Source of the DNA: Pseudomonadota bacterium
GTDB taxonomy: Bacteria > Pseudomonadota > Gammaproteobacteria > Burkholderiales > Rhodocyclaceae
Assembly (NCBI GenBank): GCA_030917225.1
Contig: JAUPVD010000164.1
Coordinates: 1 to 23,595, forward strand
Length of the DNA stretch: 23,595 nt
Reading direction: 5' to 3'
Below, one piece after another: positions 6,032-12,348 of the stretch (positions within the stretch are counted from its first letter, which is position 1; each line of letters begins with the position of its first letter). The notes under the pieces are model-generated. The model made no database searches. It worked only from the letters and a program-made list of their open reading frames with translations, and was not told the origin of the DNA. The position numbers and the translations under genes are program-made.

Positions 6032-7716
6032 ACGAGCCTCCTCAAAAGCCCGCCGATTCAGGCCGCGCGCTCAAGATCGTTCAGCGATGGCAGGCAATGC
6101 AGTCCGATCGCGCCCCATGGATGAGCACTTGGCAGGAAATCGCCGAGTTGATGGCTCCTCGTTGCGCTGGCATCTCGTCCAAGTCGGAAACTCCCGACAC
6201 GACGAAAGAAGGCATACTATTCGACACGACGGCAGGCGACGCCTTGATGACGCTCGCGGGCGGTTTGATGTCGTGGACGATGCCAGTCAATGAGCCGTGG
6301 TTCAATTTCGAGCCTGTTCGCGAAATGCGCGGCGTTGATCGCGTGAAGCGGTGGACGATGGATTGCGCGGAACTCGGGCGCGAATACATGTCGAACTCCA
6401 ATTTCTACACCGAGAGTCACGAGGATCTTCTCGCGCACTGCGGCTTTGGGACTTCGGCGATGTACTTTGGCATTGAAGATGGTCGCATGCGTTTCGAGGC
6501 GCTTTCGACGGGCTCTTACTGCATCGAGGAGAATCCTTTCGGCGAGGTCGATACGCTTTACCGGGAATTTGAGTGGACGGTTGAAGATGTCGTTTCCTAC
6601 TTCGGGCGTGAGAATGTCAGCGCGGAGACGGCCAAGCGTTCCGACGACGACCGCGCCAAGCATCAGAAGATCAAGATCATCCATGCCGTTTACCCGCGCC
6701 CAGCTTCGGAGCGGCCAGACAACGAACTGGCGAGGATGGCAGGATGGGGCAAAGCCTTCGCGTCCTGCTACGTCGAGGCGAATCAGAAACACCTGCTGCG
6801 TGAAAGCGGATTCGATTACTTCCCGTTCAGCGTGGGGCGCTTCCTGAAGTGGACGGCACTCGAAGGCAAGACGGCATACGGCTACGGCCCTGGGTTTGCT
6901 GCGCTGCCTGACACTCGGCAAATCAACTTCCTGCAAATGATCCTCGACTGCGAGGCGGAAAAGCGAGTTCGCCCGCCCATGATCGCTGACGAGCAGATGG
7001 AAGGTGAGTTGATCCTGTCTGCGGGCGGAATCAACTACATCCGCACGGGCATGTTTGAGCCGAAACCAATTGCGGTCGAGGGCAATTACACAATCGGAGT
7101 TGACCGCTACAAACTCCGGCAAGAGATGATCCGCGCCAAGTTTCACGCAAATCTCTTCAACATGTTCGAGGGCCTCGACGGCATCAGGACCGCGACGGAA
7201 ATCAACGAGCGTGCTGCGGAGAAGATCACGGCGATTACGCCTGCATTCTCCCGCCAATCGAGCGAGAAACACACGCCCATGCTTCAGGCCATGTTTTCGA
7301 TGTGGATGGAAAACGGCATGCTGCCGGAACCTCCGCCAGAAGCCATTCAGCCCGTCAGCGAGTTTATGGGCTTCGTTCCTGCCCCTGTCGTCACCTTCTC
7401 GTCTCGTCTCGCTCTTGCCATCCGCAACCTGCGCAACGTGCAGGCTGACCGACACATTCAGCGCATTGTCTCGATTGCTCCACTTCGCCCAGAGGTCATG
7501 GAGGCATTCGATTGGGTGGCATGGGCGCGCGGCTCGGCAATGGACGCCGGGGTATCTACTGACTACATCCTGCCGGAAGAAGTCGTTCAGGCCAAGCTAC
7601 AGGCTCAGGCTCAGGCGCAAGCTGCCGCTGCACAAATGCAGATGGTCGAGCAGGGCGCGAAGGCTGTCGGCGCGGTCGGTGGCATGGAAGGACTGCAAAA
7701 AATGGCTCAAGCATGA
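6028..7716 (+). CDS. Portal (head-to-tail connecting) protein
   Basis: This 562-residue protein would form the dodecameric portal ring through which DNA is packaged and ejected. The N-terminus reads as the podovirus head-tail connector family: RWQAMQSDRAPWMSTWQEIA (19-38), then FDTTAGDALMTLAGGLMS (66-83), then NEPWFNFEP. Downstream are GYGPGFAALPDTRQIN (near 290-305), the crown and clip region, and an Ala/Gln-rich C-terminal coil (QAQAQAQAAAAQMQM) typical of this family's end. The length fits gp8-type portals. It starts in an ATGA overlap with the previous gene and ends in one with the next, within a tightly packed head operon. Confidence 0.92.
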   Translation: MNEPPQKPADSGRALKIVQRWQAMQSDRAPWMSTWQEIAELMAPRCAGISSKSETPDTTKEGILFDTTAGDALMTLAGGLMSWTMPVNEPWFNFEPVREMRGVDRVKRWTMDCAELGREYMSNSNFYTESHEDLLAHCGFGTSAMYFGIEDGRMRFEALSTGSYCIEENPFGEVDTLYREFEWTVEDVVSYFGRENVSAETAKRSDDDRAKHQKIKIIHAVYPRPASERPDNELARMAGWGKAFASCYVEANQKHLLRESGFDYFPFSVGRFLKWTALEGKTAYGYGPGFAALPDTRQINFLQMILDCEAEKRVRPPMIADEQMEGELILSAGGINYIRTGMFEPKPIAVEGNYTIGVDRYKLRQEMIRAKFHANLFNMFEGLDGIRTATEINERAAEKITAITPAFSRQSSEKHTPMLQAMFSMWMENGMLPEPPPEAIQPVSEFMGFVPAPVVTFSSRLALAIRNLRNVQADRHIQRIVSIAPLRPEVMEAFDWVAWARGSAMDAGVSTDYILPEEVVQAKLQAQAQAQAAAAQMQMVEQGAKAVGAVGGMEGLQKMAQA

Positions 7717-8069
7717 AGGACCAAACGCCAAAACGCCCTGATTTGAACCTCGCGCAGGACTTCTCTCGTGGGAATGAACTGTACATTTACGAGTTCAACG
7801 AGCAATCCACCCGGTTTAAGACTGCCGCCGACATCCGGCGCGCATACACCGAGGGCTTCACCTGCTTCCTGTTCAAGTTCAAGTTCCACGGTCGCAAGTT
7901 TGAGGATCGGCAAGCGCTCCCTCCTGGGGCGGGCTTCGATGAGACTGACGCTTTCGAGATGGGCGAGTACGCCTATGACCGCTTTCTTGCGACGGTCGCC
8001 AAACTCGCGGAACAGGAACGCACCGGAAGGCGGGAGGTGATTCGCGGGGAGGTGATTCGCGATGACTGA
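7713..8069 (+). CDS. Hypothetical protein, 118 residues
   Basis: This protein is not recognised. It is soluble and rich in aromatic and charged residues (ELYIYEFNEQSTRFKTAADI, then FTCFLFKFKFHGRKFED). The end carries a five-residue duplication (REVIR, GEVIR) that comes from a 15-bp tandem repeat in the DNA. That repeat also forms the next gene's ribosome-binding site, so the duplication may serve translation of the neighbour rather than this protein. It overlaps the portal stop (ATGA) and the next gene by eight bases. Confidence 0.65.
   Translation: MKDQTPKRPDLNLAQDFSRGNELYIYEFNEQSTRFKTAADIRRAYTEGFTCFLFKFKFHGRKFEDRQALPPGAGFDETDAFEMGEYAYDRFLATVAKLAEQERTGRREVIRGEVIRDD
8032..8061 (+). repeat. 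15-bp tandem duplication that doubles a Shine-Dalgarno
   Basis: GGGAGGTGATTCGCG occurs at 8032-8046 and again at 8047-8061, without mismatch. Each copy holds GGAGGTGA, a near-ideal Shine-Dalgarno. The second copy lies six bases before ATG 8062. It keeps the reading frame of the upstream gene. Confidence 0.85.
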
Positions 8070-8346
8070 GGCCGACGCAAAGCGCATGGACCGGCAAGCA
8101 GCGGTGACAGCGGCATGGGCTGAGCTGGCGCTGAATAAGTCGTTCAAGGTCGTGTTTGAGGATGCGCAGCTACGCTTTGGTATGCTGTCGCCCTCGTTCG
8201 TCGCGACGGATGGCTACAACACGCACGCCGCCGCCGTTCGCGACGGCCAGAAAGAAGTGCTCAGAGATTTTGCCCGCCGCCTTTGCCTGGGTCGCGAGCG
8301 ATTGGAGGACGAAACGACTCCGCAGAAACCAACGCAGGCAGCATAA
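8062..8346 (+). CDS. Hypothetical protein, 94 residues
   Basis: This short, mostly helical protein is rich in Ala, Arg and Glu, with TAAWAELALNKSFKVVFEDAQ (about 16-36) and GQKEVLRDFARRLCLGRERLE near the end. It has no signal peptide or membrane span. The start ATG 8062 is set by a duplicated strong Shine-Dalgarno. Small helical proteins of about this size, placed between portal and scaffold, are common in podovirus head operons, but I cannot assign a function. Confidence 0.65.
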   Translation: MTEADAKRMDRQAAVTAAWAELALNKSFKVVFEDAQLRFGMLSPSFVATDGYNTHAAAVRDGQKEVLRDFARRLCLGRERLEDETTPQKPTQAA

Positions 8347-8353
8347 ACCAACC

Positions 8354-8935
8354 ATGAACATCACCATCACAAGCGGTATCGTCTCGAAGGACGGCGAGGA
8401 AATCGGCCAGATCGTCGGCGACGAATGTATTTCGTTCCGAGTCATTGGCCCCACGGTCAAGGCAGCGATCAATAAGGCGCACGGCTCGAAGCTGCGGCAC
8501 ACCATCAAAGACCAAGACAATGAGCAGAACCAAAAAGCGCCCATATCGCCAAAGCCGGAGATTCGACAAGACGTGCAGGAATCACGGGAATTGCCCATGG
8601 TGCCAATCGAACAGGCTCCACAAACACCGACGCAGGGAGCCGTTACCGTAGCCTTCGGCCTGCCTCGACTCCTTGCGCTGGCTGACGCAGGCAAGATCCC
8701 GACGCCTCCTTTGCATCACCCGGCAATGGGCGACAAGGCCCCCGATTTCGTGAAGTGGTTTCAAACTCACGCCACGCCTGACGAGGTGAGTGCCAAATAC
8801 CCGCCGACTCGGCGCATTCCTGCGAGCTTCGCGGACTACGAGCGCGCGGAGAAAGAGCGGCTCAATCGGAAGCTCAATGGGGAGAAGAAGGACACGGCAC
8901 CAAGCCAGGATTTCGCAGACGCAGACGAGGAATAA
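8354..8935 (+). CDS. Hypothetical protein, 193 residues, between portal and scaffold
   Basis: This protein is not recognised. Residues 1-50 look like a small beta-rich domain (ITSGIVSKDGEEIGQIVGD). A polar Gln/Glu/Pro linker follows (about 55-95), then GLPRLLALADAGKIPTPPLH (about 102-121), FVKWFQTHATPDEVS and a long basic-acidic tail ending FADADEE. The ATG at 8354 is chosen because it lies seven bases after the previous stop, and the longer upstream frame overlaps that gene. It has no Shine-Dalgarno and instead follows the C/A-rich ATAAACCAACC. The same 11-mer spans its own stop codon at 8932-8942. Confidence 0.65.
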   Translation: MNITITSGIVSKDGEEIGQIVGDECISFRVIGPTVKAAINKAHGSKLRHTIKDQDNEQNQKAPISPKPEIRQDVQESRELPMVPIEQAPQTPTQGAVTVAFGLPRLLALADAGKIPTPPLHHPAMGDKAPDFVKWFQTHATPDEVSAKYPPTRRIPASFADYERAEKERLNRKLNGEKKDTAPSQDFADADEE

Positions 8936-8953
8936 ACCAACCCACCAGACACT

Positions 8954-9916
8954 ATGTACATCAAGAACAGATTCATTTTCGGAGAAGAAGGCGGCGACGG
9001 CGGCAGCAACGGGGGCGGGCAAACGCTTCTCGGCGGCGCAGCAGGCGCGGCGGATGACGGTCAACAGCAGCAGCAAGGCGGCGAAGGCGAAGGCGTGAAG
9101 GCATACGACTTCCGCTCGTCTCTCGGCGAGGACGGCAACTTCCGGCAGGGATGGACGAACGACCTGCCCGACGACCTGAAGGCCGCAAACGCCATCCTTG
9201 GCAAGTATCCGAATCCAACCGAGATGGCGCGCGGGCTGGTGAACGCGAACAAGCTCATCGGTCAAAAGAGCACGCTCAAGGCCCCGGCTCCAGATGCCAA
9301 GCCCGAAGAGGTCGAGAAGTTCAACGTGCAGATTCGTGACGTGCTCGGCGTTCCTCAAAAGGTTGATGACTACAAGCTCGAAAAGCCCGCCTCGATTCCC
9401 GAGGGACTCACCTGGAACGAGGAGAAAGCGGCAGATTTCGTCAAGCTGGCGCACTCGCTGAACATTCCGCCGCAGGCTGCGCAGAAGATCGCGGAATGGC
9501 AAATGGCGAACATGGGCGACGCCGTGAAGCAGGGGCAGGCTCAGATTGACGCCTGGGTGCAAGGCCAGCAAGCCGAACTGAAAAAGGACTGGGGCAACGA
9601 CTATGACGCGAACTTGGGCAAAGCTGCACGCGCGGCACAACTCGCCGGCTTCGACCTGAACGACGGAGAGCTTGCGAACAACGCAAAGTTCGTGAAGGCC
9701 ATGCTCACTGTTTCCAGTTTGATCAAGCCGGACGCTGTCGTAGGTGCCGACAAGACGGGCATTCCGCTCGACGGCGCGGCACAAGCTGAAGACATCCGGC
9801 GCAATCCGGCGAATCCTTGGCATGCCGCCTACAACGGCAAGGAAGGGCCTGCACGCCAGAAAGAGGCTCAGGCGTTGATGATGCGGCTTCAGGGTGTCAA
9901 GGAGGATGCGGCGTGA
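8954..9916 (+). CDS. Capsid assembly scaffolding protein
   Basis: This 320-residue protein is expected to guide procapsid assembly. It has a disordered Gly/Gln/Asp-rich N-terminus (residues 10-47), then FRQGWTNDLPDDLKAANAI (about 56-74) and YPNPTEMARGLVNANKLIG (about 79-97), the repeated layout of podovirus scaffold-like proteins. EVEKFNVQIRDVLGVP, then DYKLEKP, follow in the way such proteins read '…W..f…lG.P…YkL.kP'. The middle is helical with APPQ-like turns, and the C-terminal part is helical and basic. Position after portal and before capsid fits the role, although here a lysin and other genes intervene. The start ATG 8954 lacks a Shine-Dalgarno and follows a C/A-rich leader. Confidence 0.8.
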   Translation: MYIKNRFIFGEEGGDGGSNGGGQTLLGGAAGAADDGQQQQQGGEGEGVKAYDFRSSLGEDGNFRQGWTNDLPDDLKAANAILGKYPNPTEMARGLVNANKLIGQKSTLKAPAPDAKPEEVEKFNVQIRDVLGVPQKVDDYKLEKPASIPEGLTWNEEKAADFVKLAHSLNIPPQAAQKIAEWQMANMGDAVKQGQAQIDAWVQGQQAELKKDWGNDYDANLGKAARAAQLAGFDLNDGELANNAKFVKAMLTVSSLIKPDAVVGADKTGIPLDGAAQAEDIRRNPANPWHAAYNGKEGPARQKEAQALMMRLQGVKEDAA

Positions 9917-10485
9917 ACATCTCCGCCGACCATTGGCTAGAAGGCGCAATGCGTCGTCCGATCCCTGGCGGCTCGCCTATGCCCGTTCGGCGCTTCCTTG
10001 CGATTCACTTCACTAGCGGGGCGACGGCGGAAAGCTCCATTGAGTTCTGGCGCACTCCTGCGGCTAAAGGCGCAAGCGCTCACATCGTCATTGATCGAGA
10101 CGGCACCGTTTACCAGTGTCGCCCGTTCAACGTGACGTGCGGCCATGCTGGCGTATCGCGCTGGCAGGGATTCAGCAACCTCAACTCGTGCTCGATTGGG
10201 ATCGAGCTTGCAAACGCTGGCGATGACGAGCGGCTGACAAAACGCTGGTCAAAGTTTCCTCCCACGGAAGCGCGGCACAAGAACGGCGGCACGCTCAAGC
10301 GGTGGGAGGTTTACCCGGTCGAACAGCTTGCGGCCTGCGAGGAGGTCGCCAAGGCGCTCGTGAAGCGCTACAATCTTGACGGTGTCGTGGGGCATGATGA
10401 CATTGCGCCGAGTCGGAAGGTTGATCCTGGCCCGGCTTTCCCCATGCAGGCGCTTCGTGTGGCTTGCGGGTTCAAGGTGGGGTGA
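9913..10485 (+). CDS. N-acetylmuramoyl-L-alanine amidase (endolysin)
   Basis: This 190-residue enzyme would cut the amide bond between muramic acid and the peptide in peptidoglycan, releasing progeny. It shows the Amidase_2/PGRP pattern: FLAIHFTSG (28-36), AHIVIDRDGTVYQCR (56-70), CGHAGVS (76-82), SIGIELANAG (94-103), the substrate loop, then VVGHDDIAPSRKVDPGPAFP (158-177). Likely zinc ligands are His32, His161 and Asp171, and Glu98 may be catalytic. There is no signal peptide, so a holin or leakage is needed for export. I chose GTG 9913 because it overlaps the scaffold stop (GTGA), is the natural domain edge, and the longer frame lies inside the scaffold gene. Its 3' end abuts a gene on the opposite strand. 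Confidence 0.9.
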   Translation: MNISADHWLEGAMRRPIPGGSPMPVRRFLAIHFTSGATAESSIEFWRTPAAKGASAHIVIDRDGTVYQCRPFNVTCGHAGVSRWQGFSNLNSCSIGIELANAGDDERLTKRWSKFPPTEARHKNGGTLKRWEVYPVEQLAACEEVAKALVKRYNLDGVVGHDDIAPSRKVDPGPAFPMQALRVACGFKVG

Positions 10486-11340
10486 TTACTCGCAAAAGCC
10501 GCTTGAGCACGAAACCGGCTCCGGCTCGTCGTCCAAGTAAGAGCCTTTGGCGCGTTTGCCGGTCATGCTCCACTTCACCACGTCGTCAATGTATGGGAAA
10601 GTGACGGTTTCACCTTTCTTGTTCACGCATGAACCGGAGTGAAACCTTTTTGGCGTGCGTCCTGGAGTGAAGAATGAACTGCCAAATTCACGTTCCTTGT
10701 TGCGGATTAGGTCTATCCTTTCAGGGAACTTTATAGCAATGGATCGAATCTCTTTCTTTTTACACATGATGCACGGGAAGCACCCAACGCGCTCCGATCC
10801 TGCCTCATAGAGCTTATTCATGGGAATGCCGTATTTCGCATGGATGGCCAGGACATCTTCAATCTTCCAAGTGATTAGAGGCCTCCATGCGATGCAGAGT
10901 AAATTGCCCGAGTAGTCCCATTCAAGCAGCTTTGCACGGTCATAGCTCTCGGCAGACCTCACACCAGATACTGCCACCACATGCTTGTAAGCATCAAGCA
11001 GGTATCGAACATGATCCTGCGTTGGAAATATCTTCAAGTTCTGGGTGCAAAATCGAGCCTCAGATGATGGAAACCGCTGCTTATTTTCAGCAAGCTCAAA
11101 AAAACCAAGTTTTGGCTTCAGGGTTTCGATTGGGTGAACGTGCTTTGAAAGTGTCTCAATTTGCGCATAGGTCCAGTCATGTTCATGGCCGGTGTCGCAG
11201 AACGTCGCGTTGATCTGGTGGCGAGGTATTCCGCTTTCGTGGACCATCCAAAGGAGAACTGCCCCACTGTCTTTGCCTCCGCTGACTCCAACGTGGTAAA
11301 TGGCGTCGTCTGGAATATCTGGCTTGAAGAAGTCTTGCAT
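10486..11340 (-). CDS. PAPS reductase-family (PP-loop) protein, leftward cargo gene
   Basis: This 284-residue protein of the adenine nucleotide alpha hydrolase-like (PP-loop) superfamily carries SGGKDS (20-25), which binds the ATP pyrophosphate. It then shows FCDTGHEHDWTYAQI near 47-61, GVRSAESYDRAKL near 127-139 and WRPLITWKIEDVLAIH, the family's usual order. It has a Cys-rich segment, GCFPCIMCKKKE (about 187-198), and ends CSSGFCE, which could hold metal or sulfur. Members act in sulfate reduction, in DNA phosphorothioation (DndC) or in tRNA thiolation. In phages, relatives are often of unknown role. The gene is on the opposite strand to all confident neighbours, and three sampled stretches are about 42-55% G+C, lower than around it. 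Its stop touches the amidase stop. The start ATG at 11340 has no Shine-Dalgarno but follows a C/A-rich leader. Confidence 0.87.
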   Translation of the reverse strand: MQDFFKPDIPDDAIYHVGVSGGKDSGAVLLWMVHESGIPRHQINATFCDTGHEHDWTYAQIETLSKHVHPIETLKPKLGFFELAENKQRFPSSEARFCTQNLKIFPTQDHVRYLLDAYKHVVAVSGVRSAESYDRAKLLEWDYSGNLLCIAWRPLITWKIEDVLAIHAKYGIPMNKLYEAGSERVGCFPCIMCKKKEIRSIAIKFPERIDLIRNKEREFGSSFFTPGRTPKRFHSGSCVNKKGETVTFPYIDDVVKWSMTGKRAKGSYLDDEPEPVSCSSGFCE

Positions 11341-11595
11341 ATCGTTGGTCGGTTAATCAGTTCGTAGCATCTCAGGCAAACCCCTCCCTCCTCCCCACGA
11401 CAAGCGGAGAGAATGAGGGGAACCCTACCGGCTGTGTTTATCCTCGCGCCAGCACGGTATTTGACCGCTCCCTGCGAGTAGTTCAAGAGTTGACGCGATG
11501 AACAGCACTGGCTTTCTCACGGCCTGCATTGTCGCGTTGCTGGCGTCTCCGCTTCGCTGACCCCTTTTGCTGAGAGGGTCAAGAATCAGGACATG

Positions 11596-11634
11596 AAAAA
11601 GCCCGGTCGTGAGTGGAGAACGACCGGGCTTTTT
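11596..11634. terminator. Perfect bidirectional terminator
   Basis: AAAAAGCCCGGTCGT (11596-11610) and ACGACCGGGCTTTTT (11620-11634) are perfect inverted copies of 15 bp around a nine-base loop. There is an A tract on one side and a T tract on the other, so it can stop transcription from either direction. Rightward it would end readthrough from the scaffold and lysin genes. Confidence 0.9.
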
Positions 11635-11721
11635 GCACTATGAGCAACCGGATCACTCCGGTTCCACTCAGAGCAGACTCTTTCGAGTCGCCGGATTCTC
11701 CCACATTCAAGAATCGGCGCA

Positions 11722-11734
11722 AGTTTTAATTTGA
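11722..11734 (+). repeat. 13-mer AGTTTTAATTTGA, copy 1
   Basis: An AT-rich 13-mer in a GC-rich region, identical to 12167-12179. It lies between the bidirectional terminator and the first leftward terminator. TTTGA here and TCAAA at 11760-11764 form a loose inverted pair. Confidence 0.5.
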
Positions 11735-11761
11735 TGGAGGGCATGCCGGGGGATTGGTGTC

Positions 11762-11798
11762 AAAAAAAACGGCCCACTCTCTTGCGAGGGCGGGCCGT
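11762..11798 (-). terminator. Leftward rho-independent terminator
   Basis: Read on the minus strand, ACGGCCC (11798-11792) pairs with GGGCCGT (11775-11769), and eight T residues follow (11769-11762, the first of them shared with the stem). It would end a leftward transcript coming from about 11800-12200. Confidence 0.8.
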
Positions 11799-11900
11799 GT
11801 GAATGTCGCGGCGACTTCAGGAGGCAGTTCACGCTGCCTGTTGCGTTTATTATGTGGGGAAGTTACTTGCCTGCGATCGCGGGCGGATCGGCGCCTAACC

Positions 11901-11936
11901 CAAACAACAAACCCGCTTCCAGTGATGGAAAACGGG
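11901..11936 (-). terminator. Leftward hairpin with T-rich tail
   Basis: Read on the minus strand, CCCG (11936-11933) pairs with CGGG (11915-11912), with an inner TTCCA/TGGAA stem, then TTTGTTGTTT follows. It lies about 60 bases past the stop of the possible leftward gene 11995-12186. Confidence 0.55.
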
Positions 11937-11994
11937 CTGCTGTTTGAAGGCTTAGAAGACCTCTGAGGTAGCCGAAGTTTTCCCCATTGGCAAA

Positions 11995-12186
11995 CTAAAA
12001 CTCGCGGAGGCAATTCGCCTGCAACAAACCTGCAACATAATGAAGGACTTGCAGTTCTGCCGCATGGGTAGCCGCATCCCTGCCAGCAAGTGCGCCCGCA
12101 ACCATACCCGCAACATAAGGAGAAAGGCTTGAAGGAGAAAGGCTTGATGAAAAAGACACAATGACGAGTTTTAATTTGACATTCAT
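11995..12186 (-). CDS. Possible small leftward membrane or secreted protein
   Basis: A 63-residue frame on the minus strand starts MNVKLKLVIVSF, continues with SSLSPSSLSP, then YVAGMVAGALAGRDAATHAA and the helix-like ELQVLHYVAGLLQAN. The start resembles a short basic-hydrophobic signal, and the middle is small-residue rich as in membrane helices. The SSLSP pair comes from a 15-bp in-frame tandem repeat. Supporting points are the two leftward terminators downstream and the same orientation as the cargo gene. Against it, there is no clear Shine-Dalgarno and rightward short frames overlap it. It may be a chance frame. I report it because otherwise the leftward terminators have no visible gene. 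Confidence 0.33.
   Translation of the reverse strand: MNVKLKLVIVSFSSSLSPSSLSPYVAGMVAGALAGRDAATHAAELQVLHYVAGLLQANCLREF
12118..12147 (+). repeat. 15-bp tandem duplication upstream of micro-ORFs
   Basis: AGGAGAAAGGCTTGA occurs at 12118-12132 and 12133-12147, identical. Each copy contains AGGAG, a Shine-Dalgarno-like core. The last base of the second copy begins an ATG (12147) that opens the five-codon frame MKKTQ. That frame's stop overlaps ATG 12161, which opens a 30-codon frame ending at 12253. Confidence 0.85.
12167..12179 (+). repeat. 13-mer AGTTTTAATTTGA, copy 2
   Basis: Identical to 11722-11734. Here it overlaps a perfect TTGACA hexamer (12176-12181), and its ATTTGA faces TCAAAT at 12199-12204 as an inverted pair 19 bases apart. 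Confidence 0.55.
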
Positions 12187-12204
12187 CCCGCTAGTCCATC
12201 AAAT
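12176..12204 (+). promoter_or_regulatory. Candidate promoter for the capsid gene
   Basis: TTGACA (12176-12181) is followed after 17 bases by TCAAAT (12199-12204), a moderate -10. Because ATTTGA and TCAAAT are mirror copies, the minus strand also reads TTGATG, 17 bases, TCAAAT, so the site could fire both ways or bind a dimeric regulator. It would give a leader of about 140 bases for the capsid gene. Confidence 0.4.
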
Positions 12205-12348
12205 CGGCGTCAGAGTCAGAACGGCCAGCGATGGCACCCGTTCAAACCAGTAGCGGCCTTCCTATGGAGATACCCGCGAGAGGACAACAATCCCGGCAAT
12301 CAGGACTCGTGATCGCCAATCTCGCAATCAACAATCTCCATTACGGCT

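Larger units (their letters stand above)
11341..12348. other. Non-coding, hairpin-rich island between cargo gene and capsid
   Basis: About one kilobase without a confident gene. It holds a short hairpin TGACCC/GGGTCA (11558-11581), a bidirectional terminator (11596-11634), AACCGGA/TCCGGTT (11646-11663), GACTC/GAGTC (11676-11689), two terminators oriented leftward (11762-11798 and 11901-11936), AGGCAG/CTGCCT (11822-11839), two copies of a 13-mer, a 15-bp tandem repeat and a possible small leftward gene. A 20-codon hydrophobic frame (11498-11560, rightward) is also present. I see no tRNA, integrase or insertion sequence in it. Confidence 0.6.

Noticed and set aside
6217..7455. Long leftward frame of 412 codons opposite the portal gene
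   Set aside because: Same reason: a shadow of the portal gene, with no family motif.
8582..9949. Leftward frame of 455 codons opposite the scaffold
   Set aside because: Shadow of two rightward genes. The Leu/Arg-rich product has no recognisable domain.
11498..11560. 20-codon hydrophobic frame (MNSTGFLTACIVALLASPLR)
   Set aside because: It looks like a signal or membrane peptide but has no clear Shine-Dalgarno and no coupling. Too weak to call a gene.
11594..11644. 16-codon frame inside the bidirectional terminator
   Set aside because: It arises from the inverted repeat itself, and no ribosome site precedes it.
11722..12179. 13-mer copies as target-site duplication of a small mobile element
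   Set aside because: The enclosed segment has no terminal inverted repeats and no transposase, so a transposition origin is not supported.
12200..12260. tRNA-like GTTCAAACC near 12239
   Set aside because: No matching acceptor, D or anticodon arms could be folded around it.
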